Shown: piece after piece, positions 47,881-59,112 of the stretch
Numbering within the stretch: position 1 is the first letter of the stretch
Layout: each line of letters starts with the position of its first letter
Source of the DNA: Chrysophaeum taylorii
Lineage: Eukaryota > Sar > Pelagophyceae > Pelagomonadales > Pelagomonadaceae
Direction: 5' to 3'
Assembly (NCBI GenBank): GCA_029834535.1
Contig: JAQMWT010000050.1
Span: 62,001 to 126,000, forward strand
Length of the DNA stretch: 64,000 nucleotides
Program-made: the position numbers and the translations under genes
The notes under the pieces: model-generated
Databases searched by the model: none
Seen by the model: the letters and a program-made list of their open reading frames with translations, nothing else
Told to the model about the DNA's origin: nothing

Positions 47881-50420
47881 CTAGTTGGGGTCATCGCCGA
47901 GTCGTGGGGCAGGCGAAGAGAGGACGGGCCCCGCCCGTGGGTCGTACGCACGCTGCCGCCGGACGTATGTGCGACGAAGGGTGACGTCCTGGTGGGATCG
48001 GGCGACCTGGGTGAAGCTCCCCGAGGCGGCGACATGGGTGAGGGCGGTGAGGGCACAGCGAGCCCGGCCTAATGCGTTGGCGATCCCCCACTCACGGTAG
48101 ATGCGGCGAGTTTGGGCCGCCTTTGCCTCTGTGAAGCTGGCGCAGCCGCTTGACACCCAGGTTCGCGCACCGATGTGCTCTGCGCATGTTTGGGCGAGGG
48201 TGTGGCACGCTGCGCTGGCCTCACCGAAGGCACCGAAGACGAGGCCGGCGACGGTGCCGTAGCTACGTAGCCGCTGTTCGACAGGGCCCAAGAAGCCAGG
48301 CGGTGGTGCTGTGCCCGGCTGGGGGATGATGGCGTCGATGCCGCGGGCGTGAGCGAGGTATTCGGAGTGGACTTGCGCTGCGCGCCGATCGACAGGCGAG
48401 GGAGGGATGGAGGGCGTGGGCGGTGTATAACGAACCCCAAGCGAGAGTTTTCAGGTCGTAGAGTTGTTCCTTGTTGTCGAGCGTGGTGAGGATGTCTGGG
48501 ACGACTTGGCGTCGGGCGAGATTGCCTCGGTACCGGCCGTAGAGGCGCGTGCGAATGGTAGGGGCGACGACGTCAGCAAAGATGCAGAAAACCTCGGACA
48601 GGGCTGAGATGCCGGCCTCTTTGACGATGCAGAGGACGCACTCGAGAAGGCCGTCGTGCCAGGTGGTCCGCGCTCCTCCGCGGTTGACAAGGTTGGCCTG
48701 CGTGAGAAGCACCTTGCCGTGAGCGTCGAGAACGACGTCAGTGCTCAGAATGCGAGTGCCCACGAGGCCCGAACAAGCTGGAGAGGGGTAGCCAAAGTAC
48801 TGGGCACACATCTCGGCCCAGCAGCGGTTGGGGATTTGAAGGGAGGAGCTGGGCCACGAGCTGATGAACGTGGTCGAGAAGCGATCCCATGAGGACGCCG
48901 CTACTCGAAGTGCATCGGTGATGGGAAGGGTGGCCGCAAGGCGCTGGAGTGCAGTGGCCCAAGCTGTCTCGCGCTGGGAGGTTAGAGCACGCTGGAGTTG
49001 GGGTATGAGCACGAGTGTCGAGATGGTGGGGTCGACGAGGACGCCCATGGAGACGAATTCGAGGGAGAGAGGACCGTCGACGAGATGAACGTTGGCGGGG
49101 TCGCCGGAACCAGCGCCGCCGCGGGAAGCCAGCGTGGTACGGAGATCAGCCCGAAGTCCGTCCCACGCAGTCTCAAGTGCTCGCCCCAGGCGGCAACCGG
49201 ATGCGAGGAGGTGGTGCCAACGGTGCAACTCGTTACCTGTGCGAAAAGAAGTGGCACCCAGGACCGAGGCGAGGCGGGGGAGGTAGCCAGGGACCTCCAC
49301 GGCACCCGTAGGATCGCGAAGGTCGACGAGGTGTGGGAGGGCCTGGGCCGCCGTGCCAACAAAGGCGGCGGGGCTGAGGTCGGCGCAGGAGCGAATGCCG
49401 CCACCCCCACTTCGAGCAGGAAGGCAGAGGCGTTGGAGGACGATGCCGGTGGAGTCAAAAACCTGACGCGGCTCAGCGCCAAGTGCTGTGGCGACGAAGC
49501 TGAGGACGGCAACGTCGAAGCGGCGGAGCGCGCTCAAGGCATTGGTGGGGTAGCAGTGTTGCACGAGGTAGTCCATGCGCGGGGCGATGCAGTAGCGGCC
49601 CAACGAGTACATGCAGTGGAGGGAGACGTTCTGGAGCTTGGTGCGAATACGGCTCATGTAGCTCACTTGAGCGTCAACCTCGCGTTGCAAGGAAGCTTCG
49701 ACATAAGCATCTCCGGCGTGTCCGGGGGAGCCGATGGGCACACCGTAGATTACGAGGCCGTCGGCGACAACGGGGATACCAGCTCTTGAAGAGTGCGCGT
49801 GCCGTCCTGCGCAACTTGGACGTGGTCTTGAACATCGGGGTGATCGAGAAGACCCATGCCAAGTGCCGGACAGAACGCCACGCGCTTGTCGAGGCGGAGC
49901 TCCTCGCCGCTAGCTTGGATGTCGCGGGCGTACTGCAGGAGGGCGTCGACAACCTCACGAGGGGAACCAGAGATGACGCCGTCGTCCATGCCAAATCGTG
50001 CGTAGCCGGCACAGGAACGTAAGCGGGTGTCAAGGGCCTGTGCGGCGTCATGCGTTGCCAGACAGAACGCCGGTGGATAGGTGGGGTCGCCTTGCTGGCC
50101 GCCTTCTTGAGAGTCGAAGGGGCGAGGCCGGTGGGGCCACGGAGGGCCACCCAGGATGCCGGCCGTAATTGCTTGAACACGAAGTGGCCAAAGGCACGCA
50201 GCTTAGCGTTGGCGTGGTTTGCGAGTTTGTCCACGACGGTCCGGCGATTGAGCTCTTTGAAGGCGTTGCGTTTGTCCAGCTTGATGATGACCTGGTCGGG
50301 GTACTACTCCGCGTGGGTGCGGACGCCAAAGACGAGGCGCGATGGGCCGCCCTTGACCCCGACGGCAACGTTGATCGGGTACAGTGCCTCGGAGATCTCG
50401 GAGTGGAGGCTACGCACAAG
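47881..50420 (-). pseudogene. Reverse transcriptase of the retroelement, frameshifted
   Basis: RT motifs are split over several minus frames. LDKRNAFKELNRR (near 50260) matches the LDxxNAFN motif of algal RT-like proteins. PTYPPAFCL (near 50065) follows a GDP motif. FGMDDGVISGS (near 49990) is the catalytic xxDD motif, with Gly where Tyr or Phe is usual. The long segment 49741-48263 (MYSLGRYCIAPRMDYLVQHC region) is the thumb/C-terminal part, and 48291-47881 is the conserved end also present at 1478-1869. At least three frame changes (near 50090, 49785 and 48300) imply an inactive copy. No endonuclease domain is recognised, and the 5-prime part of the ORF is missing. Confidence 0.75.
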
Positions 50421-51039
50421 GCACCGTCTGTCTTTAAAGGTCGACTGCTAAGAGGGGGGTGTGTGGGTGGCGCACGGCGACCTCGCAGACTATTTCCACG
50501 ACCCGCGGCGGCTCTTTTAGCCAGCGCGCCATTCTCACGCCCCGTCGAAACGATGTCGTCGATGCTGACAACGCGCGCATGACCGCGGCCTTTTTTTCCC
50601 GGAGACGAGGCGTCGGAGTTCTTTTCGGCCGACTAGGTTGGGTCGGAAGACGACGCCTCGCTCTCAAGAGTCGAGTTTTGAACTCCCTGACAACCAACGG
50701 CATGCTGACTTTGATCGCGAGCTTAAAGTCTTCGCAATCTCGACCCGTTGCATGGCCACTGCAACGGTACCAGATACATGATCGATCGTGTCCTGTCACC
50801 GAGGCTCCTCCAACCTGTATCCCTCAAGCCCCACCGACGCCAAACGATCAACAAGAGCCAGAGGCAGACGCCCCGCAAGGTCGGCGTCCTCTTGCCCAAG
50901 CCTGTCTTCTGCCACGTCCAGCTCTACGTGGCTCTCTGTCGATCGGCAACCCCGAGGATATCCTCTTCTGAGTCGACGACTCCACCCTAACCCACACGTG
51001 CTGCGCAATACCGATAAGCACCCTCCCGGCGTCTACACG

Positions 51040-51310
51040 CGCACGGTAGGTGAACTTACTGGGACCTGGTGAACTTACTGGGACCAGGTGAACATACTGG
51101 GGTTTTCAGAGTAAAGTTTTTAGAGTAAACTCAAAGGTTGGCGGCGCGTGCGGATCAAAGCAGCTTAGATTGGCGGAGGCGAGAGCGACGAGCTCGAAGG
51201 AGTGGGTGTGAGCTAGGTGAACTTACTGACCAGGTGAACTTATATGAAACTTACTGGGATTAGGTGAACTTACTGGGGTTAGAGATTGGGACTAGGTGAA
51301 CTTACTGGCC
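51040..51310 (-). repeat. Inverted copy of the 5-prime direct-repeat array
   Basis: At least six GGTGAACTTACT units (reverse complement of AGTAAGTTCACC) with spacing like the array at 490-830, including the same interspersed unique piece (AAGCAGCTTAGATTGGCGGA near 51156, matching inverted sequence near 665). Confidence 0.8.
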
Positions 51311-51399
51311 TGCACTTGTCTCGTTTAAAGACGGTTCTTTTTTGCCCCTTTTTTTGTCGTTGCAAGAGCAGCAAGAGAATTATTAATTATTCCCGGACA

Positions 51400-52959
51400 T
51401 AGACGGGGACGGATCCTGCAACGGCTCGAATATTGCAGGACTTTGAAAGATGTTGAGCCGATAGATGCCGTTCCGGTCCAAAAAACTCCAGAGATGACTT
51501 CATGGATTCGCTGGCGGCGGGTGATCGAGAAAGTCGCCGACGCGTGAGCATTTCCTTGGTGCGTCGCTGACCAGAACGTCGCAGGCGACGGCAACGGCGC
51601 GGTTACACGGCGCACGAACTGGCGCAGCTCAACAGCAACCTCTTAGAACTCGAGAAAAAATGGAAGCAGTCGCTCAAGTTCAAGGTGCGGCGAATCCTGT
51701 GGATCATGGCCAACGATTCGCGCGAAGAGAAAGTGCCTTCGCTGGGGGTTCGCCACGACGCGGCGGTGACGTCGACGACGACGACGATTCAGACGTTTCC
51801 AAATATGCTAGAGAGGAATCGAGTCTTGCCCACTCTCTTAAAAACGCTCCACTACTTGAGCTCTAAAGAGACCTTGTCGCTCGGCGATGCGGTGACCTGC
51901 TTGTTCGCGGGGACCGTCATCAAGACCCTCCTCAACATCCCCGGCGGACTTTCGATCCTGCTCTCCGCGTCGCGCGAGCGCCTCGCCTTTCGCGAGATGT
52001 GCGTCTCGGCGCTCCGGTGCCGCGTACCCCTCTTCACAACTCGAATCCTCGAGCTCCTGGCAGCTCTCGTGCTGCTGCCGGAGGAATTGGAGGGCTACAG
52101 GATGGCCCGGAGCGTCCTACGCGAAGTAGACAAAATCGCCAGCTCCTGGGGCGTCCGCGTCTGCGCCCGCACCCCGCTGACGCCGACCGCGGAGGCGCGG
52201 TCGAACGCGCCGCCGCCGGCGTTTTCGGCCCTCGCGCAGCTGCTCGTCGAAAGCACGAACGAGCTGCGCGTCGCCGTGGTGGTCCTCTTCACGGCGCTTT
52301 GCAACTCGGTCCAACGAGGCCAGGGTCGCCGCGCGGCCCTCTGGCTTCAGGTGCAGATTTTCCACGCGATTCGCGTGGTGGTGCCAGCGAGCGACAAGGA
52401 AAAAAAAAAAAAAACTCGTGCGCATGCGGCGCGCCGCCGACGATCGTCTCCGTCTGCCCTGCGCCGCGTCAACACCGTCTCCACGATAACCACCGACGCG
52501 AACGACGACGAAGTCTGCGAAGTCGCCTCGGTCAACGACGCGGATTACGATGCGCGGGGCACCCTGTGCCAGCCACTCGTGGACTTGCTCGACGAGTGCG
52601 AGACGAGCTCCAGCGTAAGCTCCAAGCTGCTCAAGCACACCCTCGAGCGGTTCCTCGACGGCTGGGACGCGCGCGAGCTCAACGAGGCAGAGGACTGTGA
52701 CGCGGAGATCATTGGCTCGGTAGTGCGGGTGGAGATCTTGACGAGCCGGATCCGCCGAGCGGCCCTGCTCTTGGCGCACGCCGACGTCGACGCCGTGCTC
52801 GATGTCTTGGGCCGCGAGCTCGAGCTCGCCAGCGCGAAGCCCGTCCGCCGCGACGGCGGCGATGACGTGCCGCTCAGCCTGGATATGCATTCGACGCTGA
52901 CTGCGCTTAACCGCCTTCAATCCAAGAACGTCCGGCTTGTGCGTCGGCTTCACGAATGA
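51400..52959 (+). pseudogene. Truncated formin paralogue (GBD/FH3 part only)
   Basis: Exon 51585-52959, preceded by an exon ending at 51543 and a 41-bp intron, copies exons 3 and 4 of the formin at 53778-58293, including the intron position and phase (codon split GC|G, then RRQRRGYTAHELAQLNS). Similarity runs to LTALNRLQSKN, then a stop at 52957-52959. The CCDC53-like repeats and FH2 domain are absent, as are exons 1-2; upstream lies the retroelement (from ~51320). A poly-A run at about 52400-52413 keeps the frame. It is probably a broken tandem duplicate, though it could encode an N-terminal regulatory fragment if transcribed. Confidence 0.75.
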
Positions 52960-53777
52960 ATGCCGTTCGTTCGACGACCACCAACCACCCGGAAGAACAT
53001 AGACTACGACGACGCTCGCTCGTTGTATCGAACGTGCAGGAGCCGGGCTGCTGCCTGCCAGAATCCAGGGCTACTACAGCTGCGGTGGATTGAAACCATG
53101 CTTGTGGACGCAGGAAAAATAATGTTAGCTTTTTCGTGCGTGTGCGTCATCAACTTGCGGGTGCCAGTCTTGCTCCCCCCGTCCTAATTCACTGCCGCGA
53201 TTTACTGACTATAGGCCAGCCCAGTGCATGGGGCGTAGGCTTATAATCCCAGCGCTGTGGCGCGTGGTATCAGAGTTGCGGGGCCGAGAGACGAGGGGCG
53301 TTGGAAGGAGCGGATTTTGGGGAGGTTTGAATTCTGTCGTCGCCGTGGGACGCTGAGACCGCGATTTGACTAACGTTAACGTTTTTCCTTCTGCGTCCCC
53401 GGCCATAACCCGTCCCGCTGCGAACGTTCCGACTTCCAACCGGGATGCTACGCCGGGAGGACGGATGCCCTCGCAAGAAAGAAGGCGCAGGTTCAGAACC
53501 TACGTTCGGCGGTTAGCATCCGGGATTCTACCAAGAGAATTCATTCATTGATTGAATTAATTAATTAATTAATTCCAGAGAAGACAGACAAATTGTTTCT
53601 TCTCAAAGTAGGATCGAGAATTATTGCAAATTATTATTAAAGTGTAGGACGATGACGCGAAGACCGGCGTATCCCGGAACGGAAACTCTTGTGCAATCCA
53701 CTTGTTCTCACCGGATATGTGTAACACTAGGTGCAGTACCGCAAGTTATTAGTTCTGCGAGGTGGAGAACCGAGAGA
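52960..53777. other. Spacer between formin paralogues
   Basis: About 820 bp with an (AATT)n run at 53556-53574 and no supported gene. It should contain the promoter of the intact formin. I checked for a tRNA near 53320 (GGTTTGAATTC) and found no cloverleaf. Confidence 0.5.
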
Positions 53778-56700
53778 ATGCCAACAACACGCGGGCGGAG
53801 GTGGTCTCCTGTTGAAGGCAAGATCGATTGGACGTGCGAACTCTACGTGTACAAGCACTTCGGGTGGGTGGCTCGCGAACTGTGAGCATACATTAAGTAA
53901 CTTGGTGGTTTCGTTCGCAGTCTCAAGATATTGGGTGGAAAGTGGGTGTCAGTTCGTGCGAGTTTTCAGGGGCCGCGTATCTACCTGCAGTCGACGGGCA
54001 AAGAAAAATATGAAAAGACGATCCACATCACGCGGAAGACAAGCATCGAAGCCGCGCCTCAGCCCGGGCGGTTCGTCGTCGCGATCAACGGGTTCAACGG
54101 GACGCTCAAGACGAGACGGCTCCTCGATTGTAAGACGCAGGAGCAGCTGGATCAAGTAAAGAAGCACGTGAACGAGGCTATTGCGCTCGGCAACGACAAG
54201 CCGGCAATCGTCTCTTCAGGTAGGTGCTCCTCGAGGCTGTCACGACTCGATTGACTCGCGCCCGCTTCAGGACGCCACATGAAGGACAATCGACCTCATG
54301 CCTACACGAGCCCTGTCGTGCTGGAGCAGGACAACGAAGAAGCCGAGGACATTCGACCCCAGGAATGGCGCGTGAGCGAGGTTGGGGCGACGAATCTGCA
54401 TCGGGTGATGGCGCAAGTCACCAAGGAGGTGGCCGACGCGTGAGCTCTCTATGCGTCATCTCTCGTTTCGCGAGACGTCTTACCGCAGGCGACGGCGACG
54501 ACGCGGGTATACGGCGCACGAGTTAGCGCAGCTCAATAGCGAATTGCTCGAGCTCGAAAAACAATCCAAAAAGACGCTCAAGTTCAAAGTCCGTCGGATC
54601 CTGCGTCTCATGGCAAAGGAGGGGAAAGACGCGCGGAACTCGGTGTCGACGATCGACGAGAGGGGCTCGATGATTGGGGGACGTGCCTTCAGAGCTTTCA
54701 GCCAGCACGCGCGGCAGCACGGGATGACGCTGGGTGCGTCATCGTCGCATCATGACTCGCAGAACTTGGCAAACTCGTCGATTGTGGAGACGCTGCCGAG
54801 CCTGCTCGAAAAGAACCGCGTGCTCCCGACTCTCGTGACGACGCTTCACTACTTGAGCCGCAAGGAGAAGCTGACGCTCCACGACGCCGTGACCTGCCTG
54901 TTCACGGGGACCGTCATCAAGACCCTCCTGAACATTACGGGTGGGCTTTCGATCCTGCTTTCGCTGCCACGCGAGCGCCACGCCTTCCGCAAGCTGTGCG
55001 TCTCGGCGCTTCAGTGCCGCGTGCCCGTTTTCACGATCCGAATCCTCGAGCTCCTGGCCGCCCTCGTGCTCCTGCCAGACAATGTCGAGGGCTATAGGAT
55101 GGCACGAAGCGTACTGCGGGAGGTGGACAAAAACGCTAGCTGGGGTCACTGCCTCTGCGCCAGCACCCCGCTGACGCCGACCGCGGAGGCGCGGTCGAAC
55201 GAGCAACCGCCGCCGTTTTCGGCGCTCGCGCAGCTGCTCATCGACGGCACCAACGAGCTCCGCGTCGCCGTGATGTCGCTCTTTACGGCGCTCTGCAACT
55301 CGCTTCACCAGAACCAGGGTCGCGAGTCGGCCCTCTGGCTTCAGGTGCAGATATTTCACGCGATTCGCGTCGTGGTGCCGATTCGAACGAGGGAGAGCGA
55401 AAGCGGCTCGCAGGGACCACGGAAACGACGAGCTTCGTCGTCAGCCCTGCGCCGGGCCGGTGCCCCGGGCATGACCGTCGCCGACAGCAAGGAAGACGAC
55501 ACCTCTGAAGCCGCGTCCATCGACGACTCGGAGGAGAAACAAGGTACCCTGTGCCAGCCGCTCATCGATTTGCTCGACGAATGCGAGACATCTCCGAGCG
55601 ATAGCTCCAAGCTGCTCAAGCACACCCTCGAGCGGTTCCTCGACAGCTGGGACGCGCGCGAGCTCGACGAGGCGGAAGACTGCGAAAATGAAATCGTTGG
55701 CTCGGCGATGCGGGTAGAGATCCTGGCCAGCCGAATTCGGCGGGCGGCGCTGCTGCTCGCTCACGCCGACGTCGACGGCATGCTCGACGTCCTCGGCCAC
55801 GAGCTCGAGCTCGCGAGCGCGAAGCCCATCTGCCGCGACGGCGGCGACGACATACCGTTGAGCCTGGACGTGCACTCGACGGTGACTGCGCTCTACCGCC
55901 TTCAATCCAAGGACGGGAATCGCGGCGCGGCGCCGCGGCCCGCGGGCGTCGGGCCCCTCAAAGGCATTACGGGCACCAAGAACGCGCTCAACGACATGCT
56001 TCGAAAGACGCGCCCGTCGTTTCCTTCGGCACCCGACGACAAAAAAGCTGCTGCTGCTGCCCCTGCTGCGGCGGCGGGTCCGGTGGCGCTCAAGGACGAC
56101 CCGACGTACGCCAAGTTTTTTAAGATGATTCGCATGCACGTACCCAAGACTGCGGTCGCGCTCAAGATGTCTGCCGAGGGTCTCGACCCCGCAATCCTCG
56201 ACATGAACGTTAACGAGCCCGCGCCCGAGGCAAAGCCAGCGACGAAGATGATGGAAGAGAGGGCGCTCGAGGACGACCCGACGTACGCCAAGTATTTCAA
56301 GATGCTTCGGATGCACGTTCCCAAAGAAGCCGTCATCAACAAGATGACGACGGACGGGCTCGACCCGTCGGTGCTCGCGCTGGACCCCGACGGACCGGTT
56401 CCGTCGACGAGTACCAAGCCCAAAAAGCCCCCCCCGCCATTGGCGCGCGGCCCGCCTCTCGAGGACGATCCTAAGTATGCCAAATTTTTTAAGATGCTCA
56501 AGCTCCACGTCCCCAAGATGGCGGTGGCGGCCAAGATGGCGGCCGAGAACCTCGACGCCGCCGTTCTTGACCTCGATCCGGAGAAACCAATGCCGGTGGA
56601 CCGCGTGGCCGGCGGCGCCGGGGCAGCGGCGGCGGCGAAAAGTCTCGACGTCGCGGAGAAGCCGGCGGGGCCGCCGGTTTATTGCGCGCACGCGCCCACG

Positions 56701-58293
56701 GCCAAGGTGCGCAAGGTGTTTTTGGATCTCATCACCGATGGCTCGGGGACTTGGTGGGTGCCAGACGGCGAGGACGAGAGCGCGAAGCGGAAAAAAAAGC
56801 AGCAGCAGCAGCAGCAGCAGCACCGTCGAGAAGACGTGGTGGTGCTCGAGGACGGCGCTCTCAAAGATCTCGAGTCGGTGTTCTTGGTGCCGCCGCGGAG
56901 GGGCAAGCTCGCGAACGAGGATGCAAAGGCGGCGGCGGTGGCGGCCGTGAGCGACATGCAGCAGAGCGAGCTCGAGGCGCTGACGAAGAAAAAAAAAAAG
57001 AAGGAGATGCGGTCGCCGGTAACCGAGGCGTGCGGCGGGAAGAGGAGTTTCGAGCTGAGCGTCCTCTTTCCGGGGCTCAAGATACCAACCCCCGAGCTCG
57101 CCGGCGCGCTGGCATTGTTGGATCCCGATGCCAAGCTCGCCGCCAACCCGACGTCCCTCTCGATCCTCTACGACATGCTCCTGCGCAAGCTCCAGCGCGA
57201 GGAGGTCGAAAAGTTGTCGCGCCTCGTCTCGCGACACCCCGCGAACGAGGACGTGCTGCTCGACGACGTCTCGCTTTTCTTCGCTCAGTTGCTCCGGGTG
57301 GTGCGGCGGCCGCGCGAGAAGGTGGTCTTCCTCTGGTTTCGCACGACGCTCGAGGACCGCTTCAACGAGCTCGCCGCGCACGTCGAGGCCTTCGAGCGCG
57401 CGGCCGTCAGCGTTCGCGACTCCGAGGCGCTCAAGAAGCTCCTACGGTTTACGCTCGCCATCTCGAACTTTCTCAACTTTGGCACGGCGCGCGCGAACGT
57501 TCCCGGCATCAAGATCTCGTCGCTTCTCAAGCTGCGCGAGACCAAGACGACCAAGACCGACAACTACAAGAACCTTCTCGCCTACACGGCCAAGCACGCG
57601 GGCGTCGAGCCCAAAGACCTCCGTGCCGAGCTGCCGGAGGACCTCCTGAGTGCGGTCTACCTCAGCCCCCCGCGGTCCGACTTGAAGCGTCTCATCGTCG
57701 AACTCAAAACCGAGTGCGACCAGGCCGCGAGGGAGCAGCACGCGCTCTCCGAGGACGCCGATCGCGCCGACCTCGCGGCCGATGCCATGCACGCGGCTGC
57801 CGCCAGGGCCGACGATTTCGCCACCAAAGCCAAGGACGCCCTCACGCGCCTCGACAAGCTCTACGTGGCCATGGAGGAGACGGTCGACAAGACTTTGGCG
57901 CTCTACGGCGAGCCGCCGACGATCGACGCCGAGGACTGGGTCAAGGATATCGACCGGTTCTGCGCCCAGTACGAGACCGAGCACAAGGAGCTCACCGACG
58001 CCATCGCTCGGAAGCGAAAGCGCGAGGCTCTCGAAAAGAAACGCGCGCTCCGCGAGTCGGAGTGCCAAGCGATGCATAAGAGCCACCTCCACGACGACGC
58101 CAAAAAAGTCACGGCCAGGGGCCAGGTCAACAGGATCATGACCGACATCGCCTCGGGCGCCGCCCTCGAGAGTCAGGGGGGAGGCATGTCGATGAAAGAT
58201 CACGCCGACAGTTGGGCCAAGAAGCTTCGCGCCCACCACAAAAGCCACGACGACGACGACGCCGACGACGACGAGTTCGACTTTGAAGACTAG
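53778..58293 (+). CDS. Formin with PH-like, GBD/FH3, three CCDC53-like repeats and FH2, four exons
   Basis: Exons 53778-53881, 53921-54219, 54271-54439 and 54489-58293 join in phase to 1458 residues; introns are 39, 51 and 49 bp. Residues ~20-130 are PH-like (ELLKILGGKWVSVRASFQGP, IYLQSTGKEKYEKTIHI). Residues ~195-660 are a GBD/FH3 armadillo region. Three ~40-residue repeats at ~720-890 (DPTYAKFFKMIRMHVPK, AKYFKMLRMHVPKEAV, AKFFKMLKLHVPKMAV) match the WASH-subunit CCDC53 motif seen in protist formins. A very short FH1 (KPPPPLARGPP) lies between them. The FH2 domain (~920-1380) contains FELSVLFPGLKIPTPELAG and LAISNFLNFGTARANVPGIK. Formins nucleate and elongate actin filaments. The tail is an acidic run (DDDDADDDEFDFED). 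Confidence 0.9.
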
Positions 58294-58669
58294 CTACTTT
58301 TATTACGTCCCGTGGCACGCGAAAACAAGCCCGGACAAATACGCACGCCTTTCTCCTTTCACAGCATATTTCTCACCGCCGCGGTTCTTTGCTCTCAACA
58401 CCCGCGGCGATGTCGTCAATTTCCCCGTCTTCCTTCCTTCTTTTTCCTTCCTTCCACACCGGCGGCGAGTCCGACCTCCCCAGGCACGCGCGAAAGAATA
58501 GAAGAATGTTTTCGGGCGCCAAGCCAGACAGACAGACAGACAGATTCCCTTCATAAACGTGCTGCTCCGTCCGCGCCGAGAAATCATCATCGCTTGCCCG
58601 AGAGGAAAAAAAAACTAAAACCGCATGGAAGGGCAATGTTTATTATTATTATTTACGGGTTGAAGAAGA
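58294..58669. other. Intergenic region
   Basis: About 380 bp with CTTCC-rich sequence at 58430-58460 and a short (GACA)n run at 58528-58544. No gene seen. Confidence 0.5.
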
Positions 58670-59089
58670 ATGGTCGTCTCATCGAGGTCGTCGCCTCGGC
58701 GGCGCGGTGTCGCCCTCGCGTGCATGGTGGGCATCCAAGTCGCGGCGATCCGGTACGATCTCGCGGTGCCGGCATTCATAGTCCTCTCGATTGTCGCGCT
58801 CGTGTTGTTTGGGACACGCGAGAAATGGGACGGTGAGGCATCTGCGTACTCGGTGTGTAACAATGGCCGACGGCTCCCGGGTCAGTTTACGGCGGAGCAG
58901 TTCGATGCGCAGCTGCGCGGTATTCCCCCGCCGGACGACGCGATGATGTTAGGACGACCAGAGACCAAAGCAGCAAGAAAACCTGTTGCTGTTGCGAGCG
59001 AGGAAGAGCGAGAGGCAAGACGAAGGCTTCGGGCCGCCGCCGCCGAACAACGCTCAAAGACCACCACCACCACCCCCCCAAAGTTGTGA
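58670..59089 (+). CDS. SAYSD1: SAYSvFN-domain protein, SAYSD1-like
   Basis: A 139-residue protein from the ATG at 58670. It has hydrophobic segments (LACMVGIQVAAI, VPAFIVLSIVALVLFG) followed by the family signature GEASAYSVCNNGRRLPGQFT and AEQFDAQLRG, then a charged Arg/Ala tail. In animals SAYSD1 sits at the ER membrane, binds UFMylated ribosomes and helps clear stalled translocation products. The usual F of SAYSVF is Cys here. The stop is 23 bp from the convergent TrpRS stop. Confidence 0.8.
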   Translation: MVVSSRSSPRRRGVALACMVGIQVAAIRYDLAVPAFIVLSIVALVLFGTREKWDGEASAYSVCNNGRRLPGQFTAEQFDAQLRGIPPPDDAMMLGRPETKAARKPVAVASEEEREARRRLRAAAAEQRSKTTTTTPPKL

Positions 59090-59112
59090 TGCGGACGATA
59101 ATGTACTTGTTT

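Noticed and set aside
53270-53345. Possible tRNA (GGTTTGAATTC, B-box-like)
   Set aside because: No A-box at the right distance and no acceptor or anticodon stem can be drawn.
55441-57381. 646-codon minus-strand ORF opposite the formin
   Set aside because: Antisense shadow; the plus strand has a conserved FH2 domain throughout this interval.
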